DNA of 64,000 bases, from the NCBI GenBank assembly GCA_965214115.1, contig CBDCAU010000002.1, positions 290,231 to 354,230 on the forward strand, read 5' to 3'. Position 1 is the stretch's first letter, and each line of letters starts with the position of its first letter. The position numbers and the translations under genes are program-made. A model generated the notes under the pieces. The model did not search any database. It saw only the letters and a program-made list of their open reading frames with translations, and had not been told where the DNA came from. Of this stretch, positions 43,501-52,159 are shown one piece after another. Origin of the DNA: Owenweeksia sp965214115 (GTDB lineage Bacteria > Bacteroidota > Bacteroidia > Flavobacteriales > Schleiferiaceae).

Positions 43501-44799
43501 ATGAAATCTTCCCCCATCCTTTTAATCCTTTTCCTCTTCATTTCTGGCTCGAAAATCCACGCCCAGTACGCCATCGACGAATATTACACCCAAAGCGAAC
43601 TCCTGTACGAAGACCATATTTACAAGTCCGGCATCCGCACCGTGAAACTGCACCCGCCCGGCCAGCCGCTCTCGATGCCGGTAGTTTCGCTCAGCAATCC
43701 GCGCCTGCAACTTTCGTTCGATGATTTGTATGAAGATTATGTGAATATGGCGTATACCATTATCCACTGCAATGCCGACTGGACACCTTCCAATCTTTTG
43801 CAACAAGAATATCTAACCAATTTGCAAGATATTTATATTCAAGAATTTGAATATTCTTTGAACGCTTTGATTCCCTACACCAATTATCATATCCTCTTGC
43901 CCACGGGCGGGTCAAGGCTCACCAAATCAGGGAACTACCTTTTGGTCGTCTATGCCAACGATGATAAAGATGATTTGGTTTTGACCCGTCGTTTTATGGT
44001 TTTTGAAGACCGCGTATCGGTAGGTGGCACGGTAAAAAGACCCACCAGAACCGAATTTTTTGATACCCATCAAGAGGTCGATTTTACCGTCAGTCATCCT
44101 AATTATAATATCCAAAATCCCTTTCAAGATTTGCAGGTCGTTTTGATGCAAAATCAGCGCTGGGATAATGCGATTACCACCTTAAAACCGCAATTTGTGC
44201 AAGCCTCACAATTGGTGTATCAATATGATAAAGAAAACGTGATGCGGGGTGGCAACGAATTTCGCTTTTTTGATATTAAAAATTTACAGACACTTTCTTT
44301 AAATGTGGCGAACATCAAAAGAGACAGCGTTTTTACTGCTTTTTTGAAAACCGATGCGCCACGCAACAACACCCCTTATACCACTTGGGACGACATTAAC
44401 GGGCAGTATGTGGTGCGCCGCCTCGATGCCACCAACTCCGAAACCGAGGCTGATTACGTCTATGTCGATTTCCGTCTCAATTATCCGCAACCTTTGGAAA
44501 GCGGCGACCTTTATATCTTCGGCCGCGCCTCCGATTGGAAGCTCCTGCAAGAGTTTAGAATGAAGTACGATTACGACGCCAGCGCTTACCGCACAAGGGT
44601 TTTGCTAAAACAAGGCTATTACAATTTTATGTACGCCGAGTACAATAAATCTGACCGATCGGCCGACGTAACTACCGTAGAAGGCAGCCACTGGAACACC
44701 GAAAACCGCTACCAAATTTTGGTGTATAATCGCGAGGTGGGCGACCGCTACGACCGTCTCGTTGGTTTTGGCGAACTTAGCTCCGCCGATATTTTCTGA
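43501..44799 (+). CDS. T9SS plug protein (DUF5103 family)
   Basis: 433 residues starting at the ATG at 43501, which gives a clean signal peptide (PILLILFLFISGSKIHAQ). The DUF5103 signatures are all present: IHCNADWTPSNLLQQEYL, ALIPYTNYHILLPTGGSRLT, KSGNYLLVVYANDDKDDLVL, and Y-N-I-Q-N-P-F-Q-D-L. In Flavobacterium the homologue (Plug) closes the periplasmic side of the SprA outer-membrane translocon. It is the only T9SS machinery component seen here; the window also encodes three T9SS substrates. It is monocistronic, divergent from nqrA. Confidence 0.9.
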   Translation: MKSSPILLILFLFISGSKIHAQYAIDEYYTQSELLYEDHIYKSGIRTVKLHPPGQPLSMPVVSLSNPRLQLSFDDLYEDYVNMAYTIIHCNADWTPSNLLQQEYLTNLQDIYIQEFEYSLNALIPYTNYHILLPTGGSRLTKSGNYLLVVYANDDKDDLVLTRRFMVFEDRVSVGGTVKRPTRTEFFDTHQEVDFTVSHPNYNIQNPFQDLQVVLMQNQRWDNAITTLKPQFVQASQLVYQYDKENVMRGGNEFRFFDIKNLQTLSLNVANIKRDSVFTAFLKTDAPRNNTPYTTWDDINGQYVVRRLDATNSETEADYVYVDFRLNYPQPLESGDLYIFGRASDWKLLQEFRMKYDYDASAYRTRVLLKQGYYNFMYAEYNKSDRSADVTTVEGSHWNTENRYQILVYNREVGDRYDRLVGFGELSSADIF

Positions 44800-44810
44800 A
44801 CGGCGCGCCC

Positions 44811-44903
44811 GTGAGCAAAAAAATCAAAAAAGCGGAAATGTGCCCCAATGGTGAATACTCGCTTTCGGGCGAAAATTTTCAGGTAAATGTGTTCTTTACA
44901 TAA
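44811..44903 (+). CDS. Possible 30-residue small protein
   Basis: A GTG-initiated frame of 30 codons beginning SKKIKKAEMCPNGEYSLSGE and ending QVNVFFT. It lies 11 bases after the plug gene. The codon usage looks coding-like, and it could be a leaderless tail gene or a remnant. Support is weak. Confidence 0.2.
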   Translation: MSKKIKKAEMCPNGEYSLSGENFQVNVFFT

Positions 44904-44943
44904 TCATTTTTACTAAAAAAATCATTCTTTTTTTATCAAAAAA

Positions 44944-45894
44944 ATGGCGCAAATCGGTAGTGATATTTCCTTTGCGAAAAACCTTTTAAAATCAGGAAAA
45001 TGCGTGGCTATTCCAACCGAAACGGTTTATGGCCTCGCCGCCGATGCTTTCAATGAAAAAGCTGTCGCTTCTATATTTTCGATAAAAAACCGCCCCAAAT
45101 TTGACCCGCTGATTGTCCATCTTTTTGACACTAAAAATTTAGATGAAATTGCGATTGAAATTCCTGATATTTTTAAAATTCTCTATCAAAAATTTTCGCC
45201 GGGGCCGCTCACTTTTATTCTAAAAAAGAATCCGAACCTCCCCGATTTGGTCACGGCCGGAAACCCGACCGTGGCCGTCCGTTTTCCCGCCCATCTGCTT
45301 ACGCGAGAATTATTGGAGAAATCCCGACTGGCCTTGGCCGCCCCCAGTGCGAACCCCTTTGGATTTGTCAGTCCCACCACGGCGCAACACGTTGAAAACC
45401 AATTGGGTAAAAAAATTGAATACATTTTAGACGGCGGATCTTGTACGGTCGGCATCGAATCCACCATCATAGATTTGAGCAGTAAAAATCCCAAAATTCT
45501 GCGCCTCGGTGGATTGGCGAAAGAAGAAATCGAAAAAGTAACCGGCCGGTTGGAAACGCAGACTTCGTCCAGCCGTCCAAATGCGCCTGGGATGCTGAGT
45601 TCGCACTATTCGCCGGGCAAAAAATTGGTGATTGGAAATATCAAAGAATTGGCATCAAAATATTCCGATAAAAATGTAGCGGTTTTATCTTTTCAAAATG
45701 AATATTCTGAGATTCCAAAAAGCCATCAAAAAATACTTTCCAAAAAAGGCGATTTAAATGAAGCGGCGGCGAATCTTTTTTCCGCCTTGCGAGAGCTGGG
45801 AGAAAGTGATGCCGAGATTATTTTGGCGGAGAAATTTCCTGAAGAAGGTTTGGGACGGGCAATAAATGACCGGCTTCTCCGTGCATCGCGCTGA
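44944..45894 (+). CDS. L-threonylcarbamoyladenylate synthase (Sua5/YrdC family)
   Basis: 316 residues: a YrdC domain (AIPTETVYGLAADAFNEKAV, KNRPKFDPLIVHLFD, ALAAPSANPFGFVSPT) plus the C-terminal Sua5 domain (about residues 215-316) joined by the SSRPNAPGMLSSHYSPGKKL linker. The enzyme makes threonylcarbamoyl-AMP from threonine, bicarbonate and ATP, the first step of the universal t6A modification at position 37 of ANN-decoding tRNAs. It is monocistronic on the + strand, convergent with lptB. Confidence 0.97.
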   Translation: MAQIGSDISFAKNLLKSGKCVAIPTETVYGLAADAFNEKAVASIFSIKNRPKFDPLIVHLFDTKNLDEIAIEIPDIFKILYQKFSPGPLTFILKKNPNLPDLVTAGNPTVAVRFPAHLLTRELLEKSRLALAAPSANPFGFVSPTTAQHVENQLGKKIEYILDGGSCTVGIESTIIDLSSKNPKILRLGGLAKEEIEKVTGRLETQTSSSRPNAPGMLSSHYSPGKKLVIGNIKELASKYSDKNVAVLSFQNEYSEIPKSHQKILSKKGDLNEAAANLFSALRELGESDAEIILAEKFPEEGLGRAINDRLLRASR

Positions 45895-45957
45895 ATTTTT
45901 CCTCACGCAGATTCCGCAGATTTCAGAAGCGGTAATTGCAATCGAATTACCACCGAA
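45895..45957. other. Short convergent gap with AATTACC repeats
   Basis: Contains CACGCAGATTCCGCAGATTTC (45903-45923) followed by three copies of GAATTAC (45937-45960). No terminator hairpin was identified. Confidence 0.45.
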
Positions 45958-46716
45958 TTACAATGAATTACCATCTTTTATCTGCGCCCGCTTCTTTCGC
46001 AATTCAAAATTCTGACCCAGGTAAACCTTCCGAACCTGTTCGTCATTTGCCAAATCTTCCGCCGAACCGGATTTCAAAATATTGCCCTCAAACATTAAAT
46101 AGGTGCGATCGGTAATCGCCAAGGTTTCCTGCACGTTGTGGTCGGTGATGAGGATGCCTATGTTCTTGGTTTTCAGGGAGGCCACGATTTCTTGGATGTC
46201 CTCCACCGCGATGGGGTCCACGCCGGCGAAGGGTTCGTCGAGCAAAATGAAGTGGGGATCCACCGCCAAGGCGCGGGCGATTTCGGTGCGGCGGCGCTCG
46301 CCACCACTTAATAAATCCCCACGGTTTTTGCGGATGTGCTGCAAACCGAATTCGTCCAACAAACTTTCCAGTTTTTCTTTTTGCTCGGCTTTGGTTTTAT
46401 CAGTCATTTCGAGGATGCCGCGAATATTGTCCTCCACGCTCAACTTGCGGAAAACCGACGCTTCTTGCGACAAATAGCCAATACCTTTTTGCGAGCGCTT
46501 GTACATCGGATCTTTCGTAATTTCCTGTTTATCAAGGAATACCTTACCGGAATTGGGTTTGATCAAACCGACCACCATATAAAAAGAGGTGGTTTTTCCT
46601 GCCCCGTTAGGTCCGAGCAAACCGACGATTTCGCCACGGTTCACTTCAAAGCTCACGCCTTTGACAACGGTGCGGCTGCGGTATTTTTTGACGATATTTT
46701 CGGCGCGTAGTTTCAT
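45958..46716 (-). CDS. lptB: LPS export ABC transporter ATP-binding protein
   Basis: 252 residues of the LptB type: Walker A G-P-N-G-A-G-K-T-T, Q-loop YLSQEASVFRKL, signature L-S-G-G-E-R-R-R and Walker B ILLDEPFAGVDPIAVEDI. It powers extraction of lipopolysaccharide from the inner membrane together with LptF and LptG. The C-terminal extension of about 15 residues (RKKRAQIKDGNSL) is slightly longer than in Escherichia coli. It is monocistronic here; the other lpt genes are not in the window. Confidence 0.97.
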   Translation of the reverse strand: MKLRAENIVKKYRSRTVVKGVSFEVNRGEIVGLLGPNGAGKTTSFYMVVGLIKPNSGKVFLDKQEITKDPMYKRSQKGIGYLSQEASVFRKLSVEDNIRGILEMTDKTKAEQKEKLESLLDEFGLQHIRKNRGDLLSGGERRRTEIARALAVDPHFILLDEPFAGVDPIAVEDIQEIVASLKTKNIGILITDHNVQETLAITDRTYLMFEGNILKSGSAEDLANDEQVRKVYLGQNFELRKKRAQIKDGNSL

Positions 46717-46796
46717 AGAAATAATGGGGCGAAATTAGGGACTGCCTATTTTTAAAAGGACAAGAAGGAAAGGAAAATCGTGCCGTGCATTTTTAT

Positions 46797-46960
46797 TGCC
46801 ACGAAGGCACAAAGACACGGAGTTTAAGTGGTTTGTGGTTTCGAGGCATCGGCTCAGCTCCGATTTAAAAATAGAGTCGAACGAAAATTACGTTTCAAAA
46901 ATTGATTTGTCCACCTTGCTCCAAATCGTCAATCGAAAATCGAAAAAATCGTCAATTTCT
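46797..46960. repeat. Intergenic repeats: CACGAAGGCACAAAG and ATCGTCAATCG types
   Basis: 46797-46823 is a copy of the widespread GCCACGAAGGCACAAAGAC element; 46923-46957 is a copy of the ATCGTCAATCG type found at three other places. They lie between the divergent start of lptB and the end of tatC. Confidence 0.65.
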
Positions 46961-47776
46961 TTGCATCTCTTTCCTTTGCCGTTTCACCACTCTTTTACAA
47001 ATTTTTATACTGATTTCATACAAAAAAACTATCGGCAGACACACCAAGATTTGACTGGAAATATCGGGCGGGGTAATGATAGCCGAAAGTATCAAGATCA
47101 TTACGAATGAATGGCGGCGGTATTTTTTCATCCATTCAGGAGTGAGCAGTCCAATTTTCGCAAAGAAATAAACGAGAATGGGCAACTCAAAAATAAGTCC
47201 CGAAGCCAGCGTTACCGTGCTGACGGTGGCGATATAAGAATTTAATTCAATGAAGTTGGTAACTTCGGCACTGACGCGGTAGCCGCCGAGAAATTGCACG
47301 GAAAGGGGGGCTATCAAATAGTAGCCAAAAAGAACACCGGAAAGGAATAAAACCGAGGCAAAAAATATCACGCCGCGTGAGTTGGAACGCTCGTTTTCGT
47401 GGAGGCCCGGCTTGATAAAACGCCATACCTCCCACAATACATACGGAAATGCCAAAATAAACCCCGCGATTAATGACACCCAAATGTGGGTGCTGAACTG
47501 GCCCGCCATTTTGGTATTGAGAATGTCAAATGGAAATTCATCCATACAGAAAATTTCCTTGACGCCCACTTTTTGCGAAAGCGAACAAAAGGCGCGGTAG
47601 GTAAAAAAATCGGGAGACTTTGGGCCGAAAATGATGATATCAAATAGGATGTATTTGAAAACGAACGCGACAATTGCAAAGCCGACAATGGCGATAACGG
47701 AACGCACCAAATGCCAACGCAACGCTTCCAGATGCTGCAAAAACGACATTTCGCCCCCCAATTTTACTTTGGCCAT
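46952..47776 (-). CDS. tatC: Twin-arginine translocase subunit TatC
   Basis: 274 residues when started at the ATG at 47776 (MAKVKLGGEMSFLQHLEALR). Six membrane helices and the family segments FLQHLEALRWHLVRSV, GFILAFPYVLWEVWRFIKPGL and SAIITPPDISSQI are present. TatC recognises the twin-arginine signals of folded proteins. The long frame upstream to 48121 overlaps the promoter element at 47803-47796 and is rejected. tatA/tatB are not in the window. Confidence 0.97.
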   Translation of the reverse strand: MAKVKLGGEMSFLQHLEALRWHLVRSVIAIVGFAIVAFVFKYILFDIIIFGPKSPDFFTYRAFCSLSQKVGVKEIFCMDEFPFDILNTKMAGQFSTHIWVSLIAGFILAFPYVLWEVWRFIKPGLHENERSNSRGVIFFASVLFLSGVLFGYYLIAPLSVQFLGGYRVSAEVTNFIELNSYIATVSTVTLASGLIFELPILVYFFAKIGLLTPEWMKKYRRHSFVMILILSAIITPPDISSQILVCLPIVFLYEISIKICKRVVKRQRKEMQRN

Positions 47777-47795
47777 TTTTGTTGAAAAATCGCGG

Positions 47796-47803
47796 CAAAG
47801 GTA
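47796..47803 (-). promoter_or_regulatory. Putative -7 promoter element for tatC
   Basis: Reads TACCTTTG on the - strand, matching TAnnTTTG, 19 bases ahead of the tatC ATG at 47776. It decides this start over longer frames. Confidence 0.55.
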
Positions 47804-47959
47804 AGGGCAGCCCAATGGACGCGCGGCGGGGAGTTTTCCACAAAAGCAACGTTCATACGTTGGGCTTGAAAAGTTTGTTTTGCCAATGTTTTGCAAACCC
47901 AAAGTTTGCCTTACCTTTAGCTTTATTTTTTTGTCTAAAAATTTAGAATTCGCATAGTT

Positions 47960-50164
47960 TTGGAAACGACAACACTGACTCCCGCTCGGGAGCATCTCAA
48001 GAAATTTTTCGGGTTCGACCAGTTTAAAGGTGAGCAAGAAGCCGTGGTGGAAAGCGTGATCAACGGGCAGGATGCCTTTGTGATAATGCCCACCGGCGGC
48101 GGCAAAAGCCTCTGCTACCAACTGCCCGCCATAATGCAGGAAGGCACGGCCATCGTGGTGTCGCCGCTTATCGCGCTAATGAAAAACCAAGTGGACAGCC
48201 TCCGTGAATTTGGCGAAAGCAACGCCGTGGCCCACGTCCTGAACTCTTCATTGACGAAAGGCCAAATCGAGCAAGTGCGCGCGGACATCACCAGCGGCGA
48301 AACCAAATTATTATACGTAGCCCCAGAATCGCTGACGAAGGAGGAAAACGTGGAGTTTTTGAAAAATTCCACTGTTTCGTTTTACGCGATTGACGAGGCG
48401 CATTGCATCTCGGAATGGGGCCACGATTTCCGGCCCGAATACCGAAACCTGCGCAATATCATAGACGCGATTGGCCGCAAACCCGTGATAGCACTGACCG
48501 CCACGGCCACCCCAAAAGTGCAGAGCGACATCCAAAAAAACTTGGGGATGGACGATGCCAACGTTTTCAAGGCCAGCTTCAACCGGCCCAATCTCTATTA
48601 TGAAATCCGCCCGAAAACGGGCAACGTGGACCGCGACATCATACGGTTCATCAAAAAACACGAGGGAAAAAGCGGTATCATCTACTGCCTAAGCCGCCGA
48701 AAAGTGGAGGAACTTTCGGAAACCTTGCAAGTAAACGGCATTAAAGCGCTGCCCTACCACGCTGGGTTGGACGCCAAAACGCGGGTGCGCCATCAAGATG
48801 CTTTTTTGAAGGAAGACACCGACGTGATCGTGGCCACCATCGCTTTTGGGATGGGAATTGACAAGCCAAACGTACGCTTCGTCATTCACTATGATATGCC
48901 CAAAAGTTTGGAAAGCTATTACCAAGAAACGGGGCGCGGCGGACGCGATGGCGGCGAGGGAATTTGCCTCGCTTTTTATGCCTATAAAGATATCGAAAAG
49001 CTGGAAAAATTTCTGCACGGCAAGCCGGTGAGCGAGCACGAAATCGGGATGCAACTGCTGCAAGAAGTGGTGGCCTATGCGGAAACTTCGATGAACCGGC
49101 GCAAGTTTTTGCTGCATTATTTTGGGGAAGAATTTGACCCCGAAACGGGCGAAGGCGCGGAAAACGATGACAATACGCGCCATCCCAAAAAGACCTTTGA
49201 TGCGCAAGATGACGTGAAATTGGTGCTGGAAACTGTGAAGGTGACCAAAGAGCGCTTTAAGGCAGATAATATTGTGAATATTTTGATAGGAAAATTGCCC
49301 AAATTATTGCAACAATATAAAGCTTCCGAATTAGAACAATTTAACCAAGGTAGGGACAAAGAAGATAAACATTGGTTGGCGGTAATCCGGCAGGCCATCG
49401 TAACAAAATACCTAAAAAAAGACATAGAAAAATACGGGGTTTTGCAAATCACAGACGCGGGTGAAGATTTTATCAAAAACCCGCAGCCTTTTCAAATGGC
49501 GGAAGACCACGACTACGAGTCCAGTGGTGATGACAGCGACATCGTAACCGCCGGAAAAGGAGGCGGCGCGGCGATGGACGAAACGCTTTTCAAAATGCTG
49601 AAAGAACTGACCAAAAAAGTGGCGGACAAAAAAGGTGTGCCTCCTTACGCTGTTTTTCAAGAGCCATCTCTGGAAGAAATGACCATCAATTATCCCACTA
49701 CGATTGATGAGATGAAAAACATCAGTGGGGTAGGCGAAAACAAGGCGAAAAAGTTTGGCCCCGCTTTTATAGAATTGATTGCCGATTATGTTAAAGAAAA
49801 CGACATTGAAAAACCGGATGATTTTGTCGTAAAATCCGTGGTCAATAAAAGCGGTTTAAAAGTCTATATTATTCAAAATACGGACAAGAAATTGGCTTTG
49901 GAGGACATTGCCAAATCCAAGAATATTTCGATGGCCGAATTGATTGAGGAAATCGAACATATCATTAATAGTGGCACCAAGGTGAACATCGACTATTACA
50001 TCGAGGGGCTGCTGGACGAAGATCAAATCGAGGAGATTTACGATTATTTTATGGAATCGGAAACCGATGATTTGGCTGTGGCCCACGAGGAGTTTGACGG
50101 TGATTATGACGAGGAGGAGCTGCGGCTGGTGCGATTGAAATTTATGAGCGAAGTGGCGAATTAG
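47960..50164 (+). CDS. recQ: RecQ family ATP-dependent DNA helicase, zinc cysteines missing
   Basis: 734 residues with all helicase motifs: VIMPTGGGKSLCYQLPA, DEAH as AIDEAHCISEWGHDFRP, TATATPKV, and YYQETGRGGRDG. After the helicase core the RecQ zinc site should have four cysteines, but the aligned region (from S-M-N379-R-R-K to G-A-E-N-D-D-N-T-R-H-P) has N, A, D and T in their places. A winged-helix (RQC) region and a C-terminal HRDC-like domain (DEMKNISGVGENKAKKFGPA) follow, then an acidic tail. RecQ unwinds DNA in recombinational repair. The start is TTG at 47960, since no ATG precedes the P-loop; ATA or ATT codons just upstream are less likely. It is monocistronic. Confidence 0.95.
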   Translation: METTTLTPAREHLKKFFGFDQFKGEQEAVVESVINGQDAFVIMPTGGGKSLCYQLPAIMQEGTAIVVSPLIALMKNQVDSLREFGESNAVAHVLNSSLTKGQIEQVRADITSGETKLLYVAPESLTKEENVEFLKNSTVSFYAIDEAHCISEWGHDFRPEYRNLRNIIDAIGRKPVIALTATATPKVQSDIQKNLGMDDANVFKASFNRPNLYYEIRPKTGNVDRDIIRFIKKHEGKSGIIYCLSRRKVEELSETLQVNGIKALPYHAGLDAKTRVRHQDAFLKEDTDVIVATIAFGMGIDKPNVRFVIHYDMPKSLESYYQETGRGGRDGGEGICLAFYAYKDIEKLEKFLHGKPVSEHEIGMQLLQEVVAYAETSMNRRKFLLHYFGEEFDPETGEGAENDDNTRHPKKTFDAQDDVKLVLETVKVTKERFKADNIVNILIGKLPKLLQQYKASELEQFNQGRDKEDKHWLAVIRQAIVTKYLKKDIEKYGVLQITDAGEDFIKNPQPFQMAEDHDYESSGDDSDIVTAGKGGGAAMDETLFKMLKELTKKVADKKGVPPYAVFQEPSLEEMTINYPTTIDEMKNISGVGENKAKKFGPAFIELIADYVKENDIEKPDDFVVKSVVNKSGLKVYIIQNTDKKLALEDIAKSKNISMAELIEEIEHIINSGTKVNIDYYIEGLLDEDQIEEIYDYFMESETDDLAVAHEEFDGDYDEEELRLVRLKFMSEVAN

Positions 50165-50340
50165 GAGGAAGTCCACAGTTGACAGTCCACAGTTGACAGT
50201 CCACAGTCGACAGTCGACAGCCGGTGTGGAATGACGTGTGATGCTAATCGTAAAATTGTGTGTACTAAATAGGCGTACCAAAATTTTGGCTTGATGGATT
50301 TTCCCCAATAGCCGTGGACTGTCGGCTGTGGACTATTCAA
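50165..50340. repeat. Intergenic direct and inverted GTCCACAGTTGACA repeats
   Basis: GTCCACAGTTGACA is repeated at 50171 and 50185 and followed by related GTCCACAGTCGACAGTCGAC (to 50219). An inverted copy, CCGTGGACTGTCGGCTGTGG, lies at 50311-50330. The two can form a hairpin of about 150 bases. The same family occurs at 30751. Confidence 0.75.
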
Positions 50341-50348
50341 TACCTTTG
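50341..50348 (+). promoter_or_regulatory. Putative -7 promoter element for the zapA operon
   Basis: TACCTTTG matches TAnnTTTG, 25 bases before the ATG at 50373. Confidence 0.5.
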
Positions 50349-50372
50349 CCCGCGTAGCGTTCCCCTTATTAT

Positions 50373-50663
50373 ATGGAAGAACTGAGCCAGCAACTTGCGC
50401 GGATGCAAAACTTGACCTACCAACTGGTGGAAAAGTATGAGCGGGCGGCCAACGAAGCGGAACATTTGCGACAGGCCAACGAAGAATTGCAAGGCCAAAA
50501 TCGCAACCAAAACCGCGAGCTGGAAATGTTGCGAAGCGACTTGGATTCCGCTAAAATGGCGGCGAGTTTGGCCTCCAACGGGGACGGGGGCGAAATGGCC
50601 AAGGCCAAGATCGGTTCGCTGGCATGGGAAATTGACCGCTGCATCGCATTGCTGAACGAATAG
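50373..50663 (+). CDS. Short coiled-coil protein upstream of zapA
   Basis: 96 residues, almost all alpha-helical with a long coiled coil (RQANEELQGQNRNQNRELEM) and a conserved-looking C-terminus (KIGSLAWEIDRCIALLNE). A small helical protein often lies directly upstream of zapA in Bacteroidota; the pair may work together in division-ring organisation, which is inference. It lies 5 bp before zapA. Confidence 0.8.
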   Translation: MEELSQQLARMQNLTYQLVEKYERAANEAEHLRQANEELQGQNRNQNRELEMLRSDLDSAKMAASLASNGDGGEMAKAKIGSLAWEIDRCIALLNE

Positions 50664-50668
50664 AGATT

Positions 50669-50962
50669 TTGAAGGATTACCTAAAAATAAAGGTTTCGAT
50701 AGCCGATCGTGTGTACCCCTTGACCATCAACCCGGAAGAGGAGGAAAAAATACGCGCGGCGGCCAAGAGCATCGAAACCACATTGAAAAAATACGAGGAA
50801 GGCTACGCCGTGCGCGATAAGCAGGACTTATTGGCGATGTGTGCGCTACAATTGGCCTCGCGACTGCAAAAAAACCGCGACCGCGAATGGGTGGACGCCC
50901 ACGAAATTACCAACCGATTGAACCACCTCGAACAGATTTTGGAAACGGCCAACCAGCCGTAG
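50669..50962 (+). CDS. zapA: Cell division protein ZapA
   Basis: 97 residues: a globular head (LKIKVSIADRVYPLTINPEE) and a helical tail with the family sequence KQDLLAMCALQLASRLQK. ZapA binds FtsZ filaments and bundles them in the division ring. The start is a TTG at 50669, 5 bp after the coiled-coil gene; there is no ATG nearby. A structured RNA candidate follows within 35 bases. Confidence 0.92.
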   Translation: MKDYLKIKVSIADRVYPLTINPEEEEKIRAAAKSIETTLKKYEEGYAVRDKQDLLAMCALQLASRLQKNRDREWVDAHEITNRLNHLEQILETANQP

Positions 50963-50995
50963 CGTTCTTTACATAAGCGCAGGAAGTTTTTTTTT

Positions 50996-51166
50996 CCCGC
51001 ATCCTGTCTGAGCATTTTGCTAAACTCAACGCGAATAATCATAGGCGCTTGACTCGGGCTTTTTAGGCCAAGCCTCCTTTGAGTGGACGGCCGAGATTGT
51101 CCGGCGAGCACCGATCTTGTCTAAATGGAGTTTAGACAATACCTCGGAAGGGTGCGGGTTTTTTTT
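50996..51166 (+). ncRNA. ssrS: 6S RNA candidate downstream of zapA
   Basis: CCCGCATCCT (50996-51005) pairs with AGGGTGCGGG (51149-51158) in a ten-base closing helix, directly followed by eight Ts (51159-51166). An inner hairpin, TTGTCTAAA with TTTAGACAA (51117-51139), is perfect. A 165-nt RNA closed by a long terminal helix and located just after zapA fits 6S RNA, which mimics an open promoter and binds RNA polymerase; in many bacteria ssrS lies beside zapA, and a 6S-Flavo family is known in Bacteroidota. The assignment rests on size, fold and position, not on an alignment. Confidence 0.55.
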
Positions 51167-51251
51167 GAAATTTTGTCAAATGCTTTTTGGGAAATTCAAA
51201 CTTTCCGCTCCTCCCCTCCTTATATTTCAATCTTTACCCATCTAAAATAAA

Positions 51252-52043
51252 ATGAACAACAAACGTGAAAAATTCGCCCGCTTCGGAATTGCCGCGCGCG
51301 GCGTGGTGTATTGCCTTATCGGAATTTTGGCGGCGATGGCAGCTTTTGGCGGCGGCGGCAAAAAATCTGGCAGCGGCGGTATTTTAGAATGGATTTCAAA
51401 GCAAACTTTCGGGCAAATTCTCCTCGGTCTGCTCGCGCTCGGCCTCATCGGTTTCGTGTTTTGGCGAATGTATCAATCCTTTGGCGATGCGGACAATGAG
51501 GGCGACGACAAGCAAGGAATCGGCAAAAGGATCGCTTATTTTTTTAGCGGGTTGCTGTACGGATTTTTGGCGTTCAACGCGATTCAAATTTTAATCGGTT
51601 CGGCCAGCGGCGGCGGTTCGGGCGGCGGCAAGCAATCCGCGCTAAGCTGGCTGATGAGCAAACCGGCGGGGCAAATCTTGGTGGCCGTCATCGCCACGGG
51701 CGTTTTGGCCAAGGCTATTTATGATATGTATAAAGCCTATTCGGGGAAATTTCGCGAGAAGATGGAAGAAACCGATATGGACGAAAAAACGCAAACGCTG
51801 ATGGTGAACGCGGGAAAAGTGGGATTCACCGCTCGCGGGATAATTTTCGGCGTTATTGCATTTTTGGTTTATAAAGCCGCGCTCACGTCAAGTTCCGGCC
51901 AAGCGGGCGGCACCAAAAAAGCCTTCGATTTTTTGCAGGATACTTTTGGCACCGTGGTTTTTGGCGTCATCGCGCTGGGGCTGCTTTGCTTTGGCATTGT
52001 GATGCTGATAATGGCGCGCCACCGCGAAATGGACGTGGGGTGA
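51252..52043 (+). CDS. DUF1206 family membrane protein
   Basis: 263 residues forming three repeats of two helices each, the DUF1206 layout. Each repeat starts with a FARFGIAARGVVYCLIGILA-like segment (compare KVGFTARGIIFGVIAFLVYK). Glycine-rich linkers (GGGGKKSGSGG; GSASGGGSGGGK) join them. Function is unknown. It is monocistronic; TATATTTC about 25 bases upstream is a weak -7 element. Confidence 0.88.
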   Translation: MNNKREKFARFGIAARGVVYCLIGILAAMAAFGGGGKKSGSGGILEWISKQTFGQILLGLLALGLIGFVFWRMYQSFGDADNEGDDKQGIGKRIAYFFSGLLYGFLAFNAIQILIGSASGGGSGGGKQSALSWLMSKPAGQILVAVIATGVLAKAIYDMYKAYSGKFREKMEETDMDEKTQTLMVNAGKVGFTARGIIFGVIAFLVYKAALTSSSGQAGGTKKAFDFLQDTFGTVVFGVIALGLLCFGIVMLIMARHREMDVG

Positions 52044-52159
52044 TTTTTCTATAAAACCGAGTTCCATTTATATTCGGATAAAATCTGAACCCGAAACGAC
52101 GAGCCGAATTGCAGCGAAGAAAAGGGCGCAACTTCCCATAAATTACTATTTTTGATTTT

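Noticed and set aside
47955..47962. TAGTTTTG as a promoter for recQ
   Set aside because: It overlaps the only usable start codon (TTG at 47960), so transcription from it would lose the start; probably coincidental.
47777..48121. N-terminal extension of tatC
   Set aside because: The -7 element at 47803-47796 and the normal TatC N-terminus at 47776 show the extension is not translated; it also overlaps recQ.
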